NCBI GenBank assembly: GCA_963763135.1
Contig: CAVXNJ010000009.1
Location: 124,001 to 188,000 of the forward strand
Reading direction: 5' to 3'
DNA: 64,000 nucleotides
From: JANMZO01 sp963763135
Lineage (GTDB): Bacteria; Actinomycetota; Acidimicrobiia; Acidimicrobiales; JANYDT01
Part shown: piece after piece, positions 16,481-26,100 of the stretch
How the letters are laid out: the number at the start of each line of letters is the position of its first letter
Numbering within the stretch: the first letter of the stretch is position 1
Made by a program: the position numbers and the translations under genes
Notes under the pieces: generated by a model
The model's input: the letters and a program-made list of their open reading frames with translations, nothing else
Database searches by the model: none
Told to the model about the DNA's origin: nothing

Positions 16481-17262
16481 GCGAGTTGATGTCGTTTGAG
16501 GTCACCGACCCTGACACGCCTTCTGAAACCGCGACTTGGGATTTCATTGTGGTCATTCCCGCCCGCAACGAAGAGGAACTGATCGGTGGCACACTGCGTT
16601 CCGTCGTCAACGCGCTTGATTCGGCTTCCTCGCGACTCGGCCACTCTGCGGTCGTTGTCGTCGCCGATCGCTGCACCGATCAAACAACCCTGATTGCCAA
16701 TCAGGTGTTGAGAAATCGCAACTGCTCGATGGTCTGGGAGTGCGATGCCGGTACCGTGGGCCGCGCTCGCGAAATCGGGGTGGAACTCGGACGCGCTGCG
16801 CTGACGGGAAGAGGCTCAAGCAGAGTGTGGATCGCCAGTACTGACGCTGACACCATCGTGCCGAGAGACTGGGTGTCGAAACAGCTGCACGAGGCAGATG
16901 CCGGGTTTGAGGCAATTGCCGGCACGGTCGACATCGGCGTCGGCATCGGCGTCGACAACGTGTCTGAGCCATCAAGCGAGGTAATGAAACGATTCCGGGC
17001 AACCTACACCGACCTGCTTCCCAAGCGCGGAGCTCACGGGCATGTGCACGCCGCCAACATGGGATTTCGACTCGATGCCTATGACCATGCCGGTGGTTGG
17101 GGTCGCCTCGCTCGTTCGGAGGATCGGGATCTGTGGACACGGCTCGAGATGCGCGGTCGCTCAGTGAAGGCCATCGTCGACCTGACGGTAACTACCAGCG
17201 GAAGGGTATCGGGCCGGGTGCCCGACGGATTCGCTGACTTTCTTCACCGAGACAACTCATGA
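16477..17262 (+). CDS. Family 2 glycosyltransferase
   Basis: The 261-residue GT-A enzyme has VVIPARNEEELIGGTL at about residue 24 (nucleotide-sugar binding), the DXD-like motif in STDADTIVPRDW, the acceptor region HAANMGFRLDAY and the late ED motif in ARSEDRDLW. No transmembrane helix is visible, so it is cytoplasmic. The GTG start overlaps the methyltransferase stop by four bases (GTGA). It probably transfers a sugar in the same pathway as its neighbours; donor and acceptor are unknown. Confidence 0.87.
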   Translation: MSELMSFEVTDPDTPSETATWDFIVVIPARNEEELIGGTLRSVVNALDSASSRLGHSAVVVVADRCTDQTTLIANQVLRNRNCSMVWECDAGTVGRAREIGVELGRAALTGRGSSRVWIASTDADTIVPRDWVSKQLHEADAGFEAIAGTVDIGVGIGVDNVSEPSSEVMKRFRATYTDLLPKRGAHGHVHAANMGFRLDAYDHAGGWGRLARSEDRDLWTRLEMRGRSVKAIVDLTVTTSGRVSGRVPDGFADFLHRDNS

Positions 17263-17316
17263 ATCATCCCAACCATATGAATCGTCCCCCAACATGAGCC
17301 GTCCGCCATCATGAAC
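17259..17316. repeat. 17-bp imperfect tandem repeat at the glycosyltransferase stop
   Basis: Three imperfect copies (starting at 17259, 17277 and 17294) of a unit of the form ATGAatCgTCCcccAaC plus a partial fourth at 17311. The first copy includes the TGA stop of the glycosyltransferase gene. Confidence 0.75.
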
Positions 17317-17327
17317 AGGGAGAACCC

Positions 17328-18320
17328 GTGAACAGTTCGTGCCCCGTGTTGTCGATCCCAACTTCGCCGGAAGCGGGCTCACGTTTCGTCGAAGGAGAAA
17401 CGTTTCTTGAGAGTGCCCGGCATGGGATCGACCTACCACTTCCCGGCCAAGGAAGTACCGTGCAACGGTTCGCCGAATTTCGACGCCAAGCAGCGTCAAA
17501 CCCGAGTGTCGGACGGCTTTACGAGGCCCACGCAGACGCCGTAGCGATTCTTCACGAGTCGGGCCGGGCGTACGTGCCCGGGAAAGCTTTGGCGGTGTGG
17601 GCGTCGGGCGGGTCGAAGCCGCTTCGGTTGATCGGCGACAGGTCCGGACAGAACCTTCTCCTCGACGGGCGCAAGATGTTCTGTGGGGGAGCGTCGATCG
17701 TTGATGCCGCGCTCGTAACCGCCGAAGCTACTGATGGACAACGTCTGGTGCTTGTCGACTTGAATCATCCACGGATACGAGTGGACACCACCACCTGGAA
17801 GAGCGCCGCCTTCGCCGATGCCGGCATCTGTACCGTTGACTTCCTCTGCGTACCGATCCGTCCGCACAATCTGATCGGCCCGCCGAACTGGTATGGGTCC
17901 CGGACGGGATTCTGGCATGGAGCGGTGGGAGTTGCAGCGGTCTGGGCTGGAGTCGCCGATGTGATCGTTTCACGCATGCCGGCGTTGCTTCGACGCGACG
18001 ACCAGTTGAGTGAGGTGGCGATGGGTGAGGTCACATCGGCATCGTGGGCGGTTGGGGCGCTTCTGTCGGCTGCAGCAGCGCAGATCGACGCACACCCGAA
18101 CCTGTCACATATGGAAATGGCCCTGAGCTGCCGGCACGCGGTACGTGTGCATATCGACCGCATGCTGCAAGTCTTTGATCAAGAAGTCGGTCCCGCCGCC
18201 ATCGCGTTCAACGAGGAACTCGGGCGCACCCGACAGGAGCTGGCCCTGGCGCTCTCGCAGAGCCATGGAGCGCGGGACCTCGCAGCAATCGCGAAAGCTG
18301 CGTTCGCCGCGACACAGTGA
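17328..18320 (+). CDS. Acyl-CoA dehydrogenase-like flavoprotein of the PIG-L cassette
   Basis: The 330-residue product has an acyl-CoA dehydrogenase-like fold in a shortened form: a beta-domain stretch (LLLDGRKMFCGGASIVDAALVTA) and a C-terminal helical part with GSRTGFWHGAVGVAAVWAGVA and CRHAVRVHID. The N-terminal helical domain is reduced compared with standard enzymes of about 380 residues. The GTG start follows AGGGAG at good spacing. It closes the cassette; I believe similar four-gene sets occur in rhizobia and other bacteria. The reaction is unknown. Confidence 0.75.
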   Translation: MNSSCPVLSIPTSPEAGSRFVEGETFLESARHGIDLPLPGQGSTVQRFAEFRRQAASNPSVGRLYEAHADAVAILHESGRAYVPGKALAVWASGGSKPLRLIGDRSGQNLLLDGRKMFCGGASIVDAALVTAEATDGQRLVLVDLNHPRIRVDTTTWKSAAFADAGICTVDFLCVPIRPHNLIGPPNWYGSRTGFWHGAVGVAAVWAGVADVIVSRMPALLRRDDQLSEVAMGEVTSASWAVGALLSAAAAQIDAHPNLSHMEMALSCRHAVRVHIDRMLQVFDQEVGPAAIAFNEELGRTRQELALALSQSHGARDLAAIAKAAFAATQ

Positions 18321-18380
18321 CCGTTACGAAGCCGTTCGTCGTCCGTGGGATCAGTTAGCGGTCTGTCATCGGCCTCGGGG

Positions 18381-18406
18381 CCGGGCGCTAGAGCGCCGGG
18401 TGTTTT
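18381..18406 (+). terminator. Hairpin between convergent genes
   Basis: CCGGGCGCT and AGCGCCGGG (one mismatch) with a two-base centre, followed by TGTTTTG. It would end the PIG-L cassette transcript and overlaps the 3' end of the convergent histidine-kinase gene. Confidence 0.45.
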
Positions 18407-19491
18407 GCCGGTAGTTGGACAGTGACCCGCAGCCCGCCTGCAATCCGGGGAGTTAGGGTGAGGATTCCGTCGTGTGCGTGGGTGATGCTCTCGACGATCG
18501 CCAGACCGAGACCGACGCCGGTGTCATCTGTGCGTGCGCGTTCGGCTCCTCGAAGGAACGGTTCAACCAGGGTCGCGACGAACTGGGGCGTGATCTGATC
18601 TCCGGTGTTCTCGATCGTAAGCAACACATGCGGAGGCTGAACGCTGGTCGTAACCCACACGGCGCCGTGTCCGGGCAGGTTGTGGACGATAGCGTTGTGC
18701 ACGAGGTTGGTGGTGAGCTGCAACAGGAGGGCGTGAGACCCGATCGTCGGTGCCATATCGCCGGAGGTCTCGATCGTCACGCCACGGTCTTCGGCGAACG
18801 GGAGCAGGGTTTCCGTGGCTTCTTCGGCGAGGAGCGAAAGGTCGACAGGCTCGCGGTTGAACGATCGTTGGTTGGTTCGGCTGAGTAACAGCAACGCTTC
18901 GGTGAGGGCGATCGCCCGTGCGGTCACCGACTGGAGTCGCTCGACGAGCTTGACGGTGTCGCGCTCTGGATCATTGCGCGCCACGTCAAGCAGGGTCTGC
19001 ATTATGGCTAGAGGAGTGCGCAGCTCGTGGGAGGCGTTGGCGGCAAATCGCTGCTGTTCGGCAATATGAGCATCGAGTCGTGCGAGCATCGCGTCGAAGG
19101 CGTCGGCGAGCTCGCGGAACTCGTCGTTTCGTCCTTCCAACTCAATCCGGTGGGAGAGCGAACCGCTTGCGGCAAGGCGAGTGGCGTCGGTAATTCTGCT
19201 GAGAGGGGCGAGCATGTGTCCGGCGAGAACCCAACCTCCGACGAGACCGCACACGAGAAGGAACGCCATCACCGCAGCGGCCCTCGGGGCGAAAACGCGG
19301 AGAAGCGCGGACCGAATGGGGAACACGCCGTGGAGGTCGGCGGTGGAGTCAATGAGGGTCGCACGGTCGGGCACATAACGCAAGAGGAACGCCCACACCG
19401 CGGCGAGCAGCATCGCACCGGCCAGCATGACGAGACCGGCGTAGCTGAGAGTGAGTTTGAGGCGAACGCTCAAACCCGGGGCTCTATTCAC
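18388..19491 (-). CDS. Sensor histidine kinase, VanS-like
   Basis: The 367-residue kinase has a first helix at about residues 12-36, an extracellular loop, a second helix near 66-88, a HAMP linker, the HisKA box with phospho-accepting His in NASHELRTPLAIM, and a GHKL ATPase with N box NLVHNAIVHN and GVGLGLAIV. The GTG at 19491 has GGGGGAAG upstream and overlaps the regulator gene by eight bases. Together with the divergent D,D-carboxypeptidase it resembles VanRS-type cell-wall sensing systems; the ligand is unknown. Confidence 0.9.
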   Translation of the reverse strand: MNRAPGLSVRLKLTLSYAGLVMLAGAMLLAAVWAFLLRYVPDRATLIDSTADLHGVFPIRSALLRVFAPRAAAVMAFLLVCGLVGGWVLAGHMLAPLSRITDATRLAASGSLSHRIELEGRNDEFRELADAFDAMLARLDAHIAEQQRFAANASHELRTPLAIMQTLLDVARNDPERDTVKLVERLQSVTARAIALTEALLLLSRTNQRSFNREPVDLSLLAEEATETLLPFAEDRGVTIETSGDMAPTIGSHALLLQLTTNLVHNAIVHNLPGHGAVWVTTSVQPPHVLLTIENTGDQITPQFVATLVEPFLRGAERARTDDTGVGLGLAIVESITHAHDGILTLTPRIAGGLRVTVQLPAKHPAL

Positions 19492-20209
19492 GGACGCTTC
19501 CCCCGCCTTCGGGGCCGAGAGCCGCGTCGCCGAGAGCTGTGTCGCTGAGGGCCGTGTCGATGCGGTACCCGACGCCGGCGACGGTGGCGATGAGCATGGG
19601 TTCGCCCAGGCGTTTGCGTAACGCCGACACGGTGATGCGCACGGCATTGGTGAACGGGTCGGCGTTCTCATCCCACGCCCGCTCTAGTAGGTGTTCAGCG
19701 CTGACGACACCACCCTCGGCCGCTAGGAGCACTTCGAGAACGGCGAACTGTTTCCGGGTCAGGGCAACATAGCGGCCATCGCGGTAGACCTCGCGGCGGA
19801 ATGGATCGAGCCGCACACCGGCGATCTCACGCACCGGCGGCCGGCTGTGGGCGCGCCTGCGATCAAGCGCCCGGAGCCTCATCACCAGTTCCTGGAGCTC
19901 GAACGGTTTCGTCAGGTAGTCGTCGGCGCCGAGTTCGAAGCCTGACGCTTTGTCATCGAGCCGATCGGCCGCGGTGAGCATGAGTATCGGCGTGCCGGTG
20001 CCCGACGCAACGATGTGTCTGGCGATCTCGTCACCCGTTGGCCCGGGGATGTCACGGTCCAAGACCGCGATGTCATAGGTGTTGAGGCTCAGAAGTTCCA
20101 ACGCCGCGCGGCCGTCGCCGGCAATGTCTGCCGCAATCGCTTCGAGGCGCAGACCGTCGCGAATGGCTTCGGCCATGTAGGGCTCGTCTTCTACGACCAG
20201 GACACGCAA
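19484..20209 (-). CDS. OmpR-family response regulator, VanR-like
   Basis: The receiver begins at LRVLVVEDEPYMAEAIRDGL and keeps the phospho-accepting Asp (AVLDRDIPG) and the Lys of LTKPF; the winged-helix part carries LTRKQFAVLEVLL and the C-terminal VAGVGYRID. I chose the TTG at 20209 because receivers usually start two to five residues before VLVVEDEP and because this leaves room for a divergent promoter; an ATG at 20260 would add 17 residues. It is co-transcribed with the histidine kinase and very likely its partner. Confidence 0.9.
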   Translation of the reverse strand: MRVLVVEDEPYMAEAIRDGLRLEAIAADIAGDGRAALELLSLNTYDIAVLDRDIPGPTGDEIARHIVASGTGTPILMLTAADRLDDKASGFELGADDYLTKPFELQELVMRLRALDRRRAHSRPPVREIAGVRLDPFRREVYRDGRYVALTRKQFAVLEVLLAAEGGVVSAEHLLERAWDENADPFTNAVRITVSALRKRLGEPMLIATVAGVGYRIDTALSDTALGDAALGPEGGGSVRE

Positions 20210-20296
20210 GCTCTCAATGTTACGAGCCCGGACATATTGCCGACGTATCGAAAACACCATACGTGCCGGCAACACCGCGTTCCCTTGACTGAGCCC

Positions 20297-20986
20297 ATGA
20301 CCTCCAGCCCATCCGCACGAACGGTGACTCATCGGATTCGATGGAACCTCGTCGCCACCGTGCTCATATCGACAATTGTCACCGTTGCACTTCGCCCGTG
20401 GCCGGTCCCGTCAGGGGCCAGCGCCGCGTCACGCATCGGCGTCCGCAGGTTGCCCGGCGGTGGGCCACCCTTGCCTCCGGCTCCACCCGTCGCCCCTGAT
20501 CGGACCCGGACAAATGGGGCAGTGGGTGCGGCCGACGGTACGGTCCCCGACGGCACAACGGTCTTTGAGAACGGCCTCCCCGGTGTCGCCAACCTCGATC
20601 CGGCCCTCCTCGATTCCCTTCGCCGCGCTGCACGCGCTGCTGCGGACGACGGGTTCACGCTCGAGGTGACCAGCGGATGGCGTTCCGTGAGGTATCAGGA
20701 GCAGTTGCTTCGGGAGGCGATCTCGAAGTACGGGTCGAGGAAGGAAGCTGCCCGATGGGTGGCCACTCCCACGACCTCTGCTCACGTGTCAGGCGACGCG
20801 GTTGACATCGGACCCTCGCGTGCCGCCGCGTGGTTGACCAAACACGGTGCCGCGTACGGTCTGTGCCGGATTTACCGCAATGAACCCTGGCACTACGAAC
20901 TTCGCCCTGACGCCACCGGCCACGGCTGCCCACCGATGTACGCCGACCCGACCCACGACCCGAGGATGAAGAGGATGATTCGATGA
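20297..20986 (+). CDS. M15 family D,D-carboxypeptidase (VanY-like)
   Basis: The 229-residue product has an N-terminal membrane anchor or signal (WNLVATVLISTIVTVALRP), a Pro/Gly-rich linker and an M15 peptidase domain with the zinc motif SxHxxGxAxD (SAHVSGDAVDIG) and the downstream EPWHYEL. It would trim the terminal D-Ala from peptidoglycan stems outside the membrane. It is divergent from the two-component genes, so control by that system is likely. It could equally be a housekeeping trimming enzyme. Confidence 0.88.
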   Translation: MTSSPSARTVTHRIRWNLVATVLISTIVTVALRPWPVPSGASAASRIGVRRLPGGGPPLPPAPPVAPDRTRTNGAVGAADGTVPDGTTVFENGLPGVANLDPALLDSLRRAARAAADDGFTLEVTSGWRSVRYQEQLLREAISKYGSRKEAARWVATPTTSAHVSGDAVDIGPSRAAAWLTKHGAAYGLCRIYRNEPWHYELRPDATGHGCPPMYADPTHDPRMKRMIR

Positions 20987-21185
20987 GGACGGTGCGATAC
21001 GGCACATGCTTCAAGCGTCGCCATACATGCCGTCGCAAGGACATCGACAGATCCACCGTACTTTTCTGTCAGGTCGGTAGTGTCGCTCGGCGGCCTGCGG
21101 CTTCGTCTCAGCTTCGAGTTCCACGACACGGCGATCGCCCCATGCGTTAATCAACCGTTTACTTGCGAGGGGTACGGTCGGCGGG

Positions 21186-22980
21186 GTGAATGCTTCGTTA
21201 GACCAACTTCGTATGGACCTTCAGGCGCTTCGTGCCGATGTCGTGGCATCCACGCAGAGATTGCGACCCGTTGATCGATCCGGCCCACGTGTTGGGTGTG
21301 TCGAATCTCGATCACTATTTGGCGCTGCGTTCCTCGGACCTTCGGCCGTTGCAGACGGTCCTGACGTCGTTCGGGTTGTCGTCGCTCGGCCGGAGCGAGT
21401 CACGGGTGCTCTCCACCATTGAAGCGGTCCTCCGGGCCGTCAGGGCACTGTCGGGCATGCCTGAGTGCCTGCCCACGATCGGCGAACGTTCGGCGATGAT
21501 GCCCGGTGCCGATGATCGCGAGAGTGGCGGCCCCGATCCGCTTGAGCGCAACGCGGCTGCATTACTGGGTCCCCAACCATCAATGCGTCAGACGCGCATT
21601 ATGGTCACGATGCCTGCTGACGCAGCCGATGATCCGGCGTTCGTGAGAGCGTTGGTGGAGCGTGGGATGGATGTGGCTCGGATCAATTGCGCACACGATG
21701 ATGTTGAGACATGGCGAGCGATCGCACGGCATGTGCGGGAGGCTGCGGTTGGGTCGGGTCGTGTGGTTCGGGTGCTGGTCGATTTGGCGGGTCCGAAACT
21801 GCGAACGGGTCCGATGGCGTCTCTTCCTCCGGTGGTCCGGGTGCGTCCGATGCGGAATTCGCTCGGAAAGGTGGTGGCGGCCGGCCGGGTCACATTGGTG
21901 CCGTCGGGTGAAGCATTTCGGGAGAATTGCGTTCCGGTCCAGGACGCGTTTCTTGCGAAGTTGAACGTCGATGATGTGATCGAAATGCGTGATGCCCGAG
22001 ACGCTCGGCGCCACTTGGTTGTGGAGGCGATCAGTGCTTCACAGGTTCACGTACTCGTGTCGCAAACGACATATTTCACGAACGGTGTCGAGCTTCGTGC
22101 GGGAAAGCACGCACGCGGCACGGTCGAAGGCCTTCCCCCGAAGCCGGGGTTCGTGACGTTGCAAGTTGGCGATGTGATCACGCTCGGAAACGAGGAGAAG
22201 CCAACGAGCCTCGAGGGCCCGGTGCATCTCGGATGCACGCTGCCGGAGGCCGTCGGCGCGCTTGCGCCGGGACATCGGGTGTTCTTCGACGACGGCAAGT
22301 TCGCGGCTGAGGTTCTGCATGTGGGTGGTCGTCGAGCGACGTTGCGGATTACCGATGCGCCGACGACAGGCGGACGACTTCGTGCTGAGAAGGGTATCAA
22401 CCTTCCGGATACCGTGGTGCCGGTAAGCGCGCTTACTGACAAGGATATTGCGGATCTCGCGGAGCTATCGTCGTTTGCCGACGCCGTGTCGATGTCGTTT
22501 GTGCGCACTGCCGACGAGGTTGATGCTTTGCACCATGCGCTCGACGCGATTGGTGGTGACCATCTTGGTGTTGTCCTGAAGATCGAAACTGGTGATGCGT
22601 TCCGCAATCTCCCGGAACTGCTGCGAGTGGCGATGCGTCGCCCGGCGACCGGTGTGATGATCGCACGTGGTGACCTTGCGGTGGAAGCCGGGTATGAACG
22701 GTTGGCGGAGTTGCAGGAAGAAATACTCTGGCTGTGCGAAGCGGCCCATCTTCCGGTGATTTGGGCCACCCAGGTGCTCGACACGTTGGCCCGGACCGGG
22801 ACCCCGTCACGATCTGAGGTAACCGACGCCGCGGCATCGGAGCGAGCGGAGTGTGTGATGCTCAACAAGGGCCCGTTCATTCTTGATGCGGTGTCGGCAC
22901 TCGACGACATTCTTCGCCGGATGGAGGGCCATCAGGACAAGAAGCGACCGCTTCTCCGGCAACTCCGATCGTGGACGTGA
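21186..22980 (+). CDS. Atypical pyruvate kinase, frameshifted near the N-terminus
   Basis: Core motifs of pyruvate kinase are present: ARINCAHDDVETW, VDLAGPKLRTG, AVSMSFVRTADEV, KIETGDAFRNL, GVMIARGDLAVE, WATQVLDTLARTGTPSRSE and AECVMLNKG. The usual C-terminal regulatory domain is missing and an N-terminal helical extension is present, as in a known subgroup of atypical enzymes. The extension is split: a frame from GTG 21186 (LDQLRMDLQALRADVVASTQ) joins the main frame (LIDPAHVLGVSNLDHYLALR) if one C of CCC 21267-21269 is removed, giving 597 residues. PPK2 follows, so both energy-phosphate enzymes may act together. Confidence 0.85.
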
Positions 22981-23145
22981 ATTCGGATTTGCGTTTGACG
23001 CCCCTTTTTCCCTGGACGCCGAACGACTGCAAACACTGGTTGAACGTTCCCCAAATTGTTGGTGGACAGCGAGACCATGATGACTTTGATTGGGTAGCTT
23101 CCGGTCGCCTTGCGCTCGCACGGCAGGCACGTTTGGAAGGCCCAC

Positions 23146-24093
23146 ATGACAAATGGTTCGGAAGTTGATCTGTCGGAGATCATCGCGTCGCTGCGACTGT
23201 CGTCGGTAGACGACCTGATTGCGCGAGGGTTCTCCGTCGATGGTACATTCGACTCGATCGACGACCCGGTCCTGATCGGACCCGATGGTCTTCCGTTCGA
23301 GACTTGGCGTGAGGGGTATCCGTACGAGGAGCGGCTGACCCGCGCTGACTACGAGAAGGCGAAGCGACTGCTCCAGATCGAGTTGCTCAAGGCTCAGACG
23401 TGGATCCAGGAAACGGGTCAGCGTCTGGTTGTGCTGTTCGAAGGACGAGACGCTGCCGGAAAGGGTGGAACCATCAAGCGTTTCATGGAGCATCTCAATC
23501 CGCGCGGTGCTCGCGTCGTGGCCCTCACGGCTCCATCCGAGCGAGAGCGTGGTCAGTGGTATTTCCAGAGGTACGTGACGCATTTTCCGACAGCCGGGGA
23601 GATCGTGCTTTTTGATCGCTCCTGGTACAACCGGGCCGTTGTGGAGAACGTCATGGGGTATTGCTCCGACGTGGAATACGAGGAGTTCATGCGCCAATCG
23701 CCGGAACTTGAACGAATGCTTGTGCGGTCGGGGGTTCGATTGGTGAAGTTGTGGTTTTCCGTTTCCAGACGAGAACAGATCACGAGATTCACCATTCGGC
23801 GCATCGATCCGGTACGCCAGTGGAAGTTGAGCCCCACCGATCTGGCTTCCCTCGACCGGTGGGATGACTACACGGCGGCCAAGGATTCGATGTTTCTACG
23901 TACGCATACGAATCACGCGCCGTGGACGGTGGTGCGGACCAACGACAAGAAGCGGGGTCGGCTGGAGGCGCTTCGATTTGTGCTGAACGCTCTCGACTAC
24001 CCCGATCGCGACAACGAAGTTGTCGGTGCACCCGACCCGCTGATTGTCGGGCCGCCGGAGATCGTCGCGGCCGATGCCGGCGAACATGGCTGA
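23146..24093 (+). CDS. ppk2: Polyphosphate kinase 2
   Basis: The 315-residue enzyme has the P-loop FEGRDAAGKGGTIKRF, the lid region with APSERERGQWYFQRY and the Walker B-like FDRSWYNRAVVENVMG, all diagnostic of PPK2. It moves phosphate between polyphosphate and nucleoside diphosphates; subclass by sequence looks like class I, using ADP or GDP. The ATG at 23146 has GGAAGG six bases upstream. It lies between pyruvate kinase and a glycerol-phosphate-like importer, consistent with phosphorus metabolism. Confidence 0.93.
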   Translation: MTNGSEVDLSEIIASLRLSSVDDLIARGFSVDGTFDSIDDPVLIGPDGLPFETWREGYPYEERLTRADYEKAKRLLQIELLKAQTWIQETGQRLVVLFEGRDAAGKGGTIKRFMEHLNPRGARVVALTAPSERERGQWYFQRYVTHFPTAGEIVLFDRSWYNRAVVENVMGYCSDVEYEEFMRQSPELERMLVRSGVRLVKLWFSVSRREQITRFTIRRIDPVRQWKLSPTDLASLDRWDDYTAAKDSMFLRTHTNHAPWTVVRTNDKKRGRLEALRFVLNALDYPDRDNEVVGAPDPLIVGPPEIVAADAGEHG

Positions 24094-24192
24094 CGCTCCA
24101 AACTCCAACTTCGAGGTCTTCAGCACGTAGACACGAACGGTGCGGGCCGACGACATACCCCGTTCACCTGTGCACTCCAGGCTGTGCACCGT

Positions 24193-25083
24193 ATGAAAAC
24201 CGCCCTGTCGAGAACTCGACGAAACGCTCGCGATCTGCCGGTCGCCCTCATGCTGCTTCTCCCGAACCTGTTCCTCCTGGCATGGTTCACCTACCGACCG
24301 CTGGTGCAATCGATACGGCTGTCGTTCGTTCGATGGGATCTCATTTCCCCGGACAAGGTAAACGTAGGGTTCCAGAACTACACCAACTGGTGGCACGACC
24401 CGGTCAGCCGTTTGGCCCTTCGCAATACCGCGGTGTTCGCCGTTTCCACGGTGGGTTTGCTGCTCGTCGGCGGGCTGCTGTTCGCCAACGCGTTGAACAA
24501 CAAACACCGCTCAAGTCGTGTGGCCAGTGCCGCACTCTTTGCTCCGTACATTGTTCCCGGATCCGTGGTTGCGATCGGTTGGTACTTCATCTTCGATCCC
24601 AAGTTCGGGCTCCTCGCGGCTGGACTGCGTGGACTCGGCATCACCTCGCCGAACTGGTACAACCGGCCCGGATGGGCCATGGCGATGGTCATACTCGTGC
24701 ACGTGTGGAAGCACCTGGGCTACACGTGCGTGCTGTTTCTTGCCGGACTTCAGGCAATCCCACCCGAGCTGTACGAAGCAGCCAAAGTCGACGGAGCCGG
24801 TTGGTTGGCAATCTTCCGGCACGTTGTTCTCCCCGGCGTAAAACCGACGACGGTGTTCGTCGCTGTAACGTCATTCCTGGCTTCGATGCAGGCGTTCGAT
24901 CTGGTCTACGTCATGACTCAGGGCGGCCCACTCGACGGCACGAGAACACTCAGCTACCAAATCTACGACGAAGCGTTTGTGCGCTTTCGGGTCGGCACGG
25001 CCTCAGCGGTATCGACCGTGCTCTTCATCGTTTTGCTCGTGTTCACGATCGTCCAACTGCGAGTGATGGACAGGAAATCATGA
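24193..25083 (+). CDS. ABC sugar/glycerol-phosphate permease, UgpA-like
   Basis: The 296-residue permease has six predicted helices and the EAA loop typical of the carbohydrate-uptake-1 family (PPELYEAAKVDGAGWLAIFR). It starts at ATG 24193, with a GTG three codons earlier as an alternative. It overlaps the second permease gene by four bases (ATGA). Resemblance is closest to glycerol-3-phosphate or oligosaccharide importers. The ATPase gene is not in the window; a shared ATPase encoded elsewhere is common in actinobacteria. Confidence 0.88.
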   Translation: MKTALSRTRRNARDLPVALMLLLPNLFLLAWFTYRPLVQSIRLSFVRWDLISPDKVNVGFQNYTNWWHDPVSRLALRNTAVFAVSTVGLLLVGGLLFANALNNKHRSSRVASAALFAPYIVPGSVVAIGWYFIFDPKFGLLAAGLRGLGITSPNWYNRPGWAMAMVILVHVWKHLGYTCVLFLAGLQAIPPELYEAAKVDGAGWLAIFRHVVLPGVKPTTVFVAVTSFLASMQAFDLVYVMTQGGPLDGTRTLSYQIYDEAFVRFRVGTASAVSTVLFIVLLVFTIVQLRVMDRKS

Positions 25084-26000
25084 GCGCCGACCTGCTTTCG
25101 GATCTGGCCATGCCAGACGCGCCGGTCGTACCGGCGCGCCCGACGCGAAGTGCCGCACGACCCAGATGGCGGTTGGCCCACAGCGTCAATCGCCTGACAC
25201 CCGGTCAGTTGTTTGCCGTGGTGCTGGCAATAGCGCTCATCTCGATTCCAACGATCTGGATGGTCTTCGCGTCGTTCAAAACACGCGACGAGATGTACCG
25301 GCTCCCGCTCCAGATATTCCCGTCGTCGGCATCGACCACCAACTATCAGCGTGCCCTCAAACAGGTTCCGTTCCCCCGTCTGTTCTTGAACTCGATCGCG
25401 ACAACACTGCTGTCGACGATGGCGAAGGTTGTTCTTGGCGTCTCGACTGCATATGCGCTCGTGTTCCTGAAGTTCCCCGGCAGGCGCTTTGTCTTCTGGT
25501 TTGTTGTCGGATCGTTGATGGTTCCGTTCGAAGTCGTGCTCATTCCCAACTATGTGACCGTCGCGAACCTGGGTTGGCTGAACACGTGGGCGGGCATCAT
25601 CGTTCCCGGACTCGGCGTTGCGTTCGGGGCCTTTCTCCTGCACCAGTCGTTTCGTTCGCTGCCGAGTGAGATCATCGAAGCGGCCCGCCTCGACGGTGTC
25701 GGGCCCGTCCGGATGCTCACGAACATCGTGGCCCCGATGTCGCAACCCGCGATCGCAGCTTTTGGACTCATCACGGCCGTAGCCAAGTGGAACGAGTACC
25801 TCTGGCCGCGGCTCGTAAGCACGCGAGAGGTTGCGGCCACCCTACCCGTCGGACTCACCATGCTCCGTGACAGCGAAGGCGTCAACGAGTGGGGCCCCAT
25901 CATGGCCGGAGCGGTCCTGGTTGCACTTCCAGTTATCCCACTGCTGCTTGTCGCCCATCGACGTCTCGTTGACGGCTTGACCGGTGGAGTCAAGGGCTGA
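25080..26000 (+). CDS. ABC sugar/glycerol-phosphate permease, UgpE-like
   Basis: The 306-residue permease has a polar N-terminal extension of about 40 residues, six helices and the EAA loop LPSEIIEAARLDGVGPVRML. The helix-2/3 region VVGSLMVPFEVVLIPNYVTV is typical of MalG/UgpE-type partners. The start codon overlaps the stop of the first permease, so the two are translationally coupled and form the channel dimer. Confidence 0.88.
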   Translation: MSADLLSDLAMPDAPVVPARPTRSAARPRWRLAHSVNRLTPGQLFAVVLAIALISIPTIWMVFASFKTRDEMYRLPLQIFPSSASTTNYQRALKQVPFPRLFLNSIATTLLSTMAKVVLGVSTAYALVFLKFPGRRFVFWFVVGSLMVPFEVVLIPNYVTVANLGWLNTWAGIIVPGLGVAFGAFLLHQSFRSLPSEIIEAARLDGVGPVRMLTNIVAPMSQPAIAAFGLITAVAKWNEYLWPRLVSTREVAATLPVGLTMLRDSEGVNEWGPIMAGAVLVALPVIPLLLVAHRRLVDGLTGGVKG

Positions 26001-26100
26001 CGATCCCTCGCATCTCGTGGCCCCGGGCCAACCTACCGGGCGTGGTGCTTCCGCAGTCACGTCTCCCACCTACCACCATCACACTTCAAAAAGGATGAAC

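Noticed and set aside
5053..22980. Programmed +1 frameshifting as the cause of the three split genes
   Set aside because: No slippery codon-stop arrangement is shared, and all three are explained by one extra C in a C run.
23078..23097. GGGTAG box upstream of ppk2 as another SigB-like promoter
   Set aside because: The hexamer 14 bases upstream is AGACCA, with no GTTT/GTAT element.
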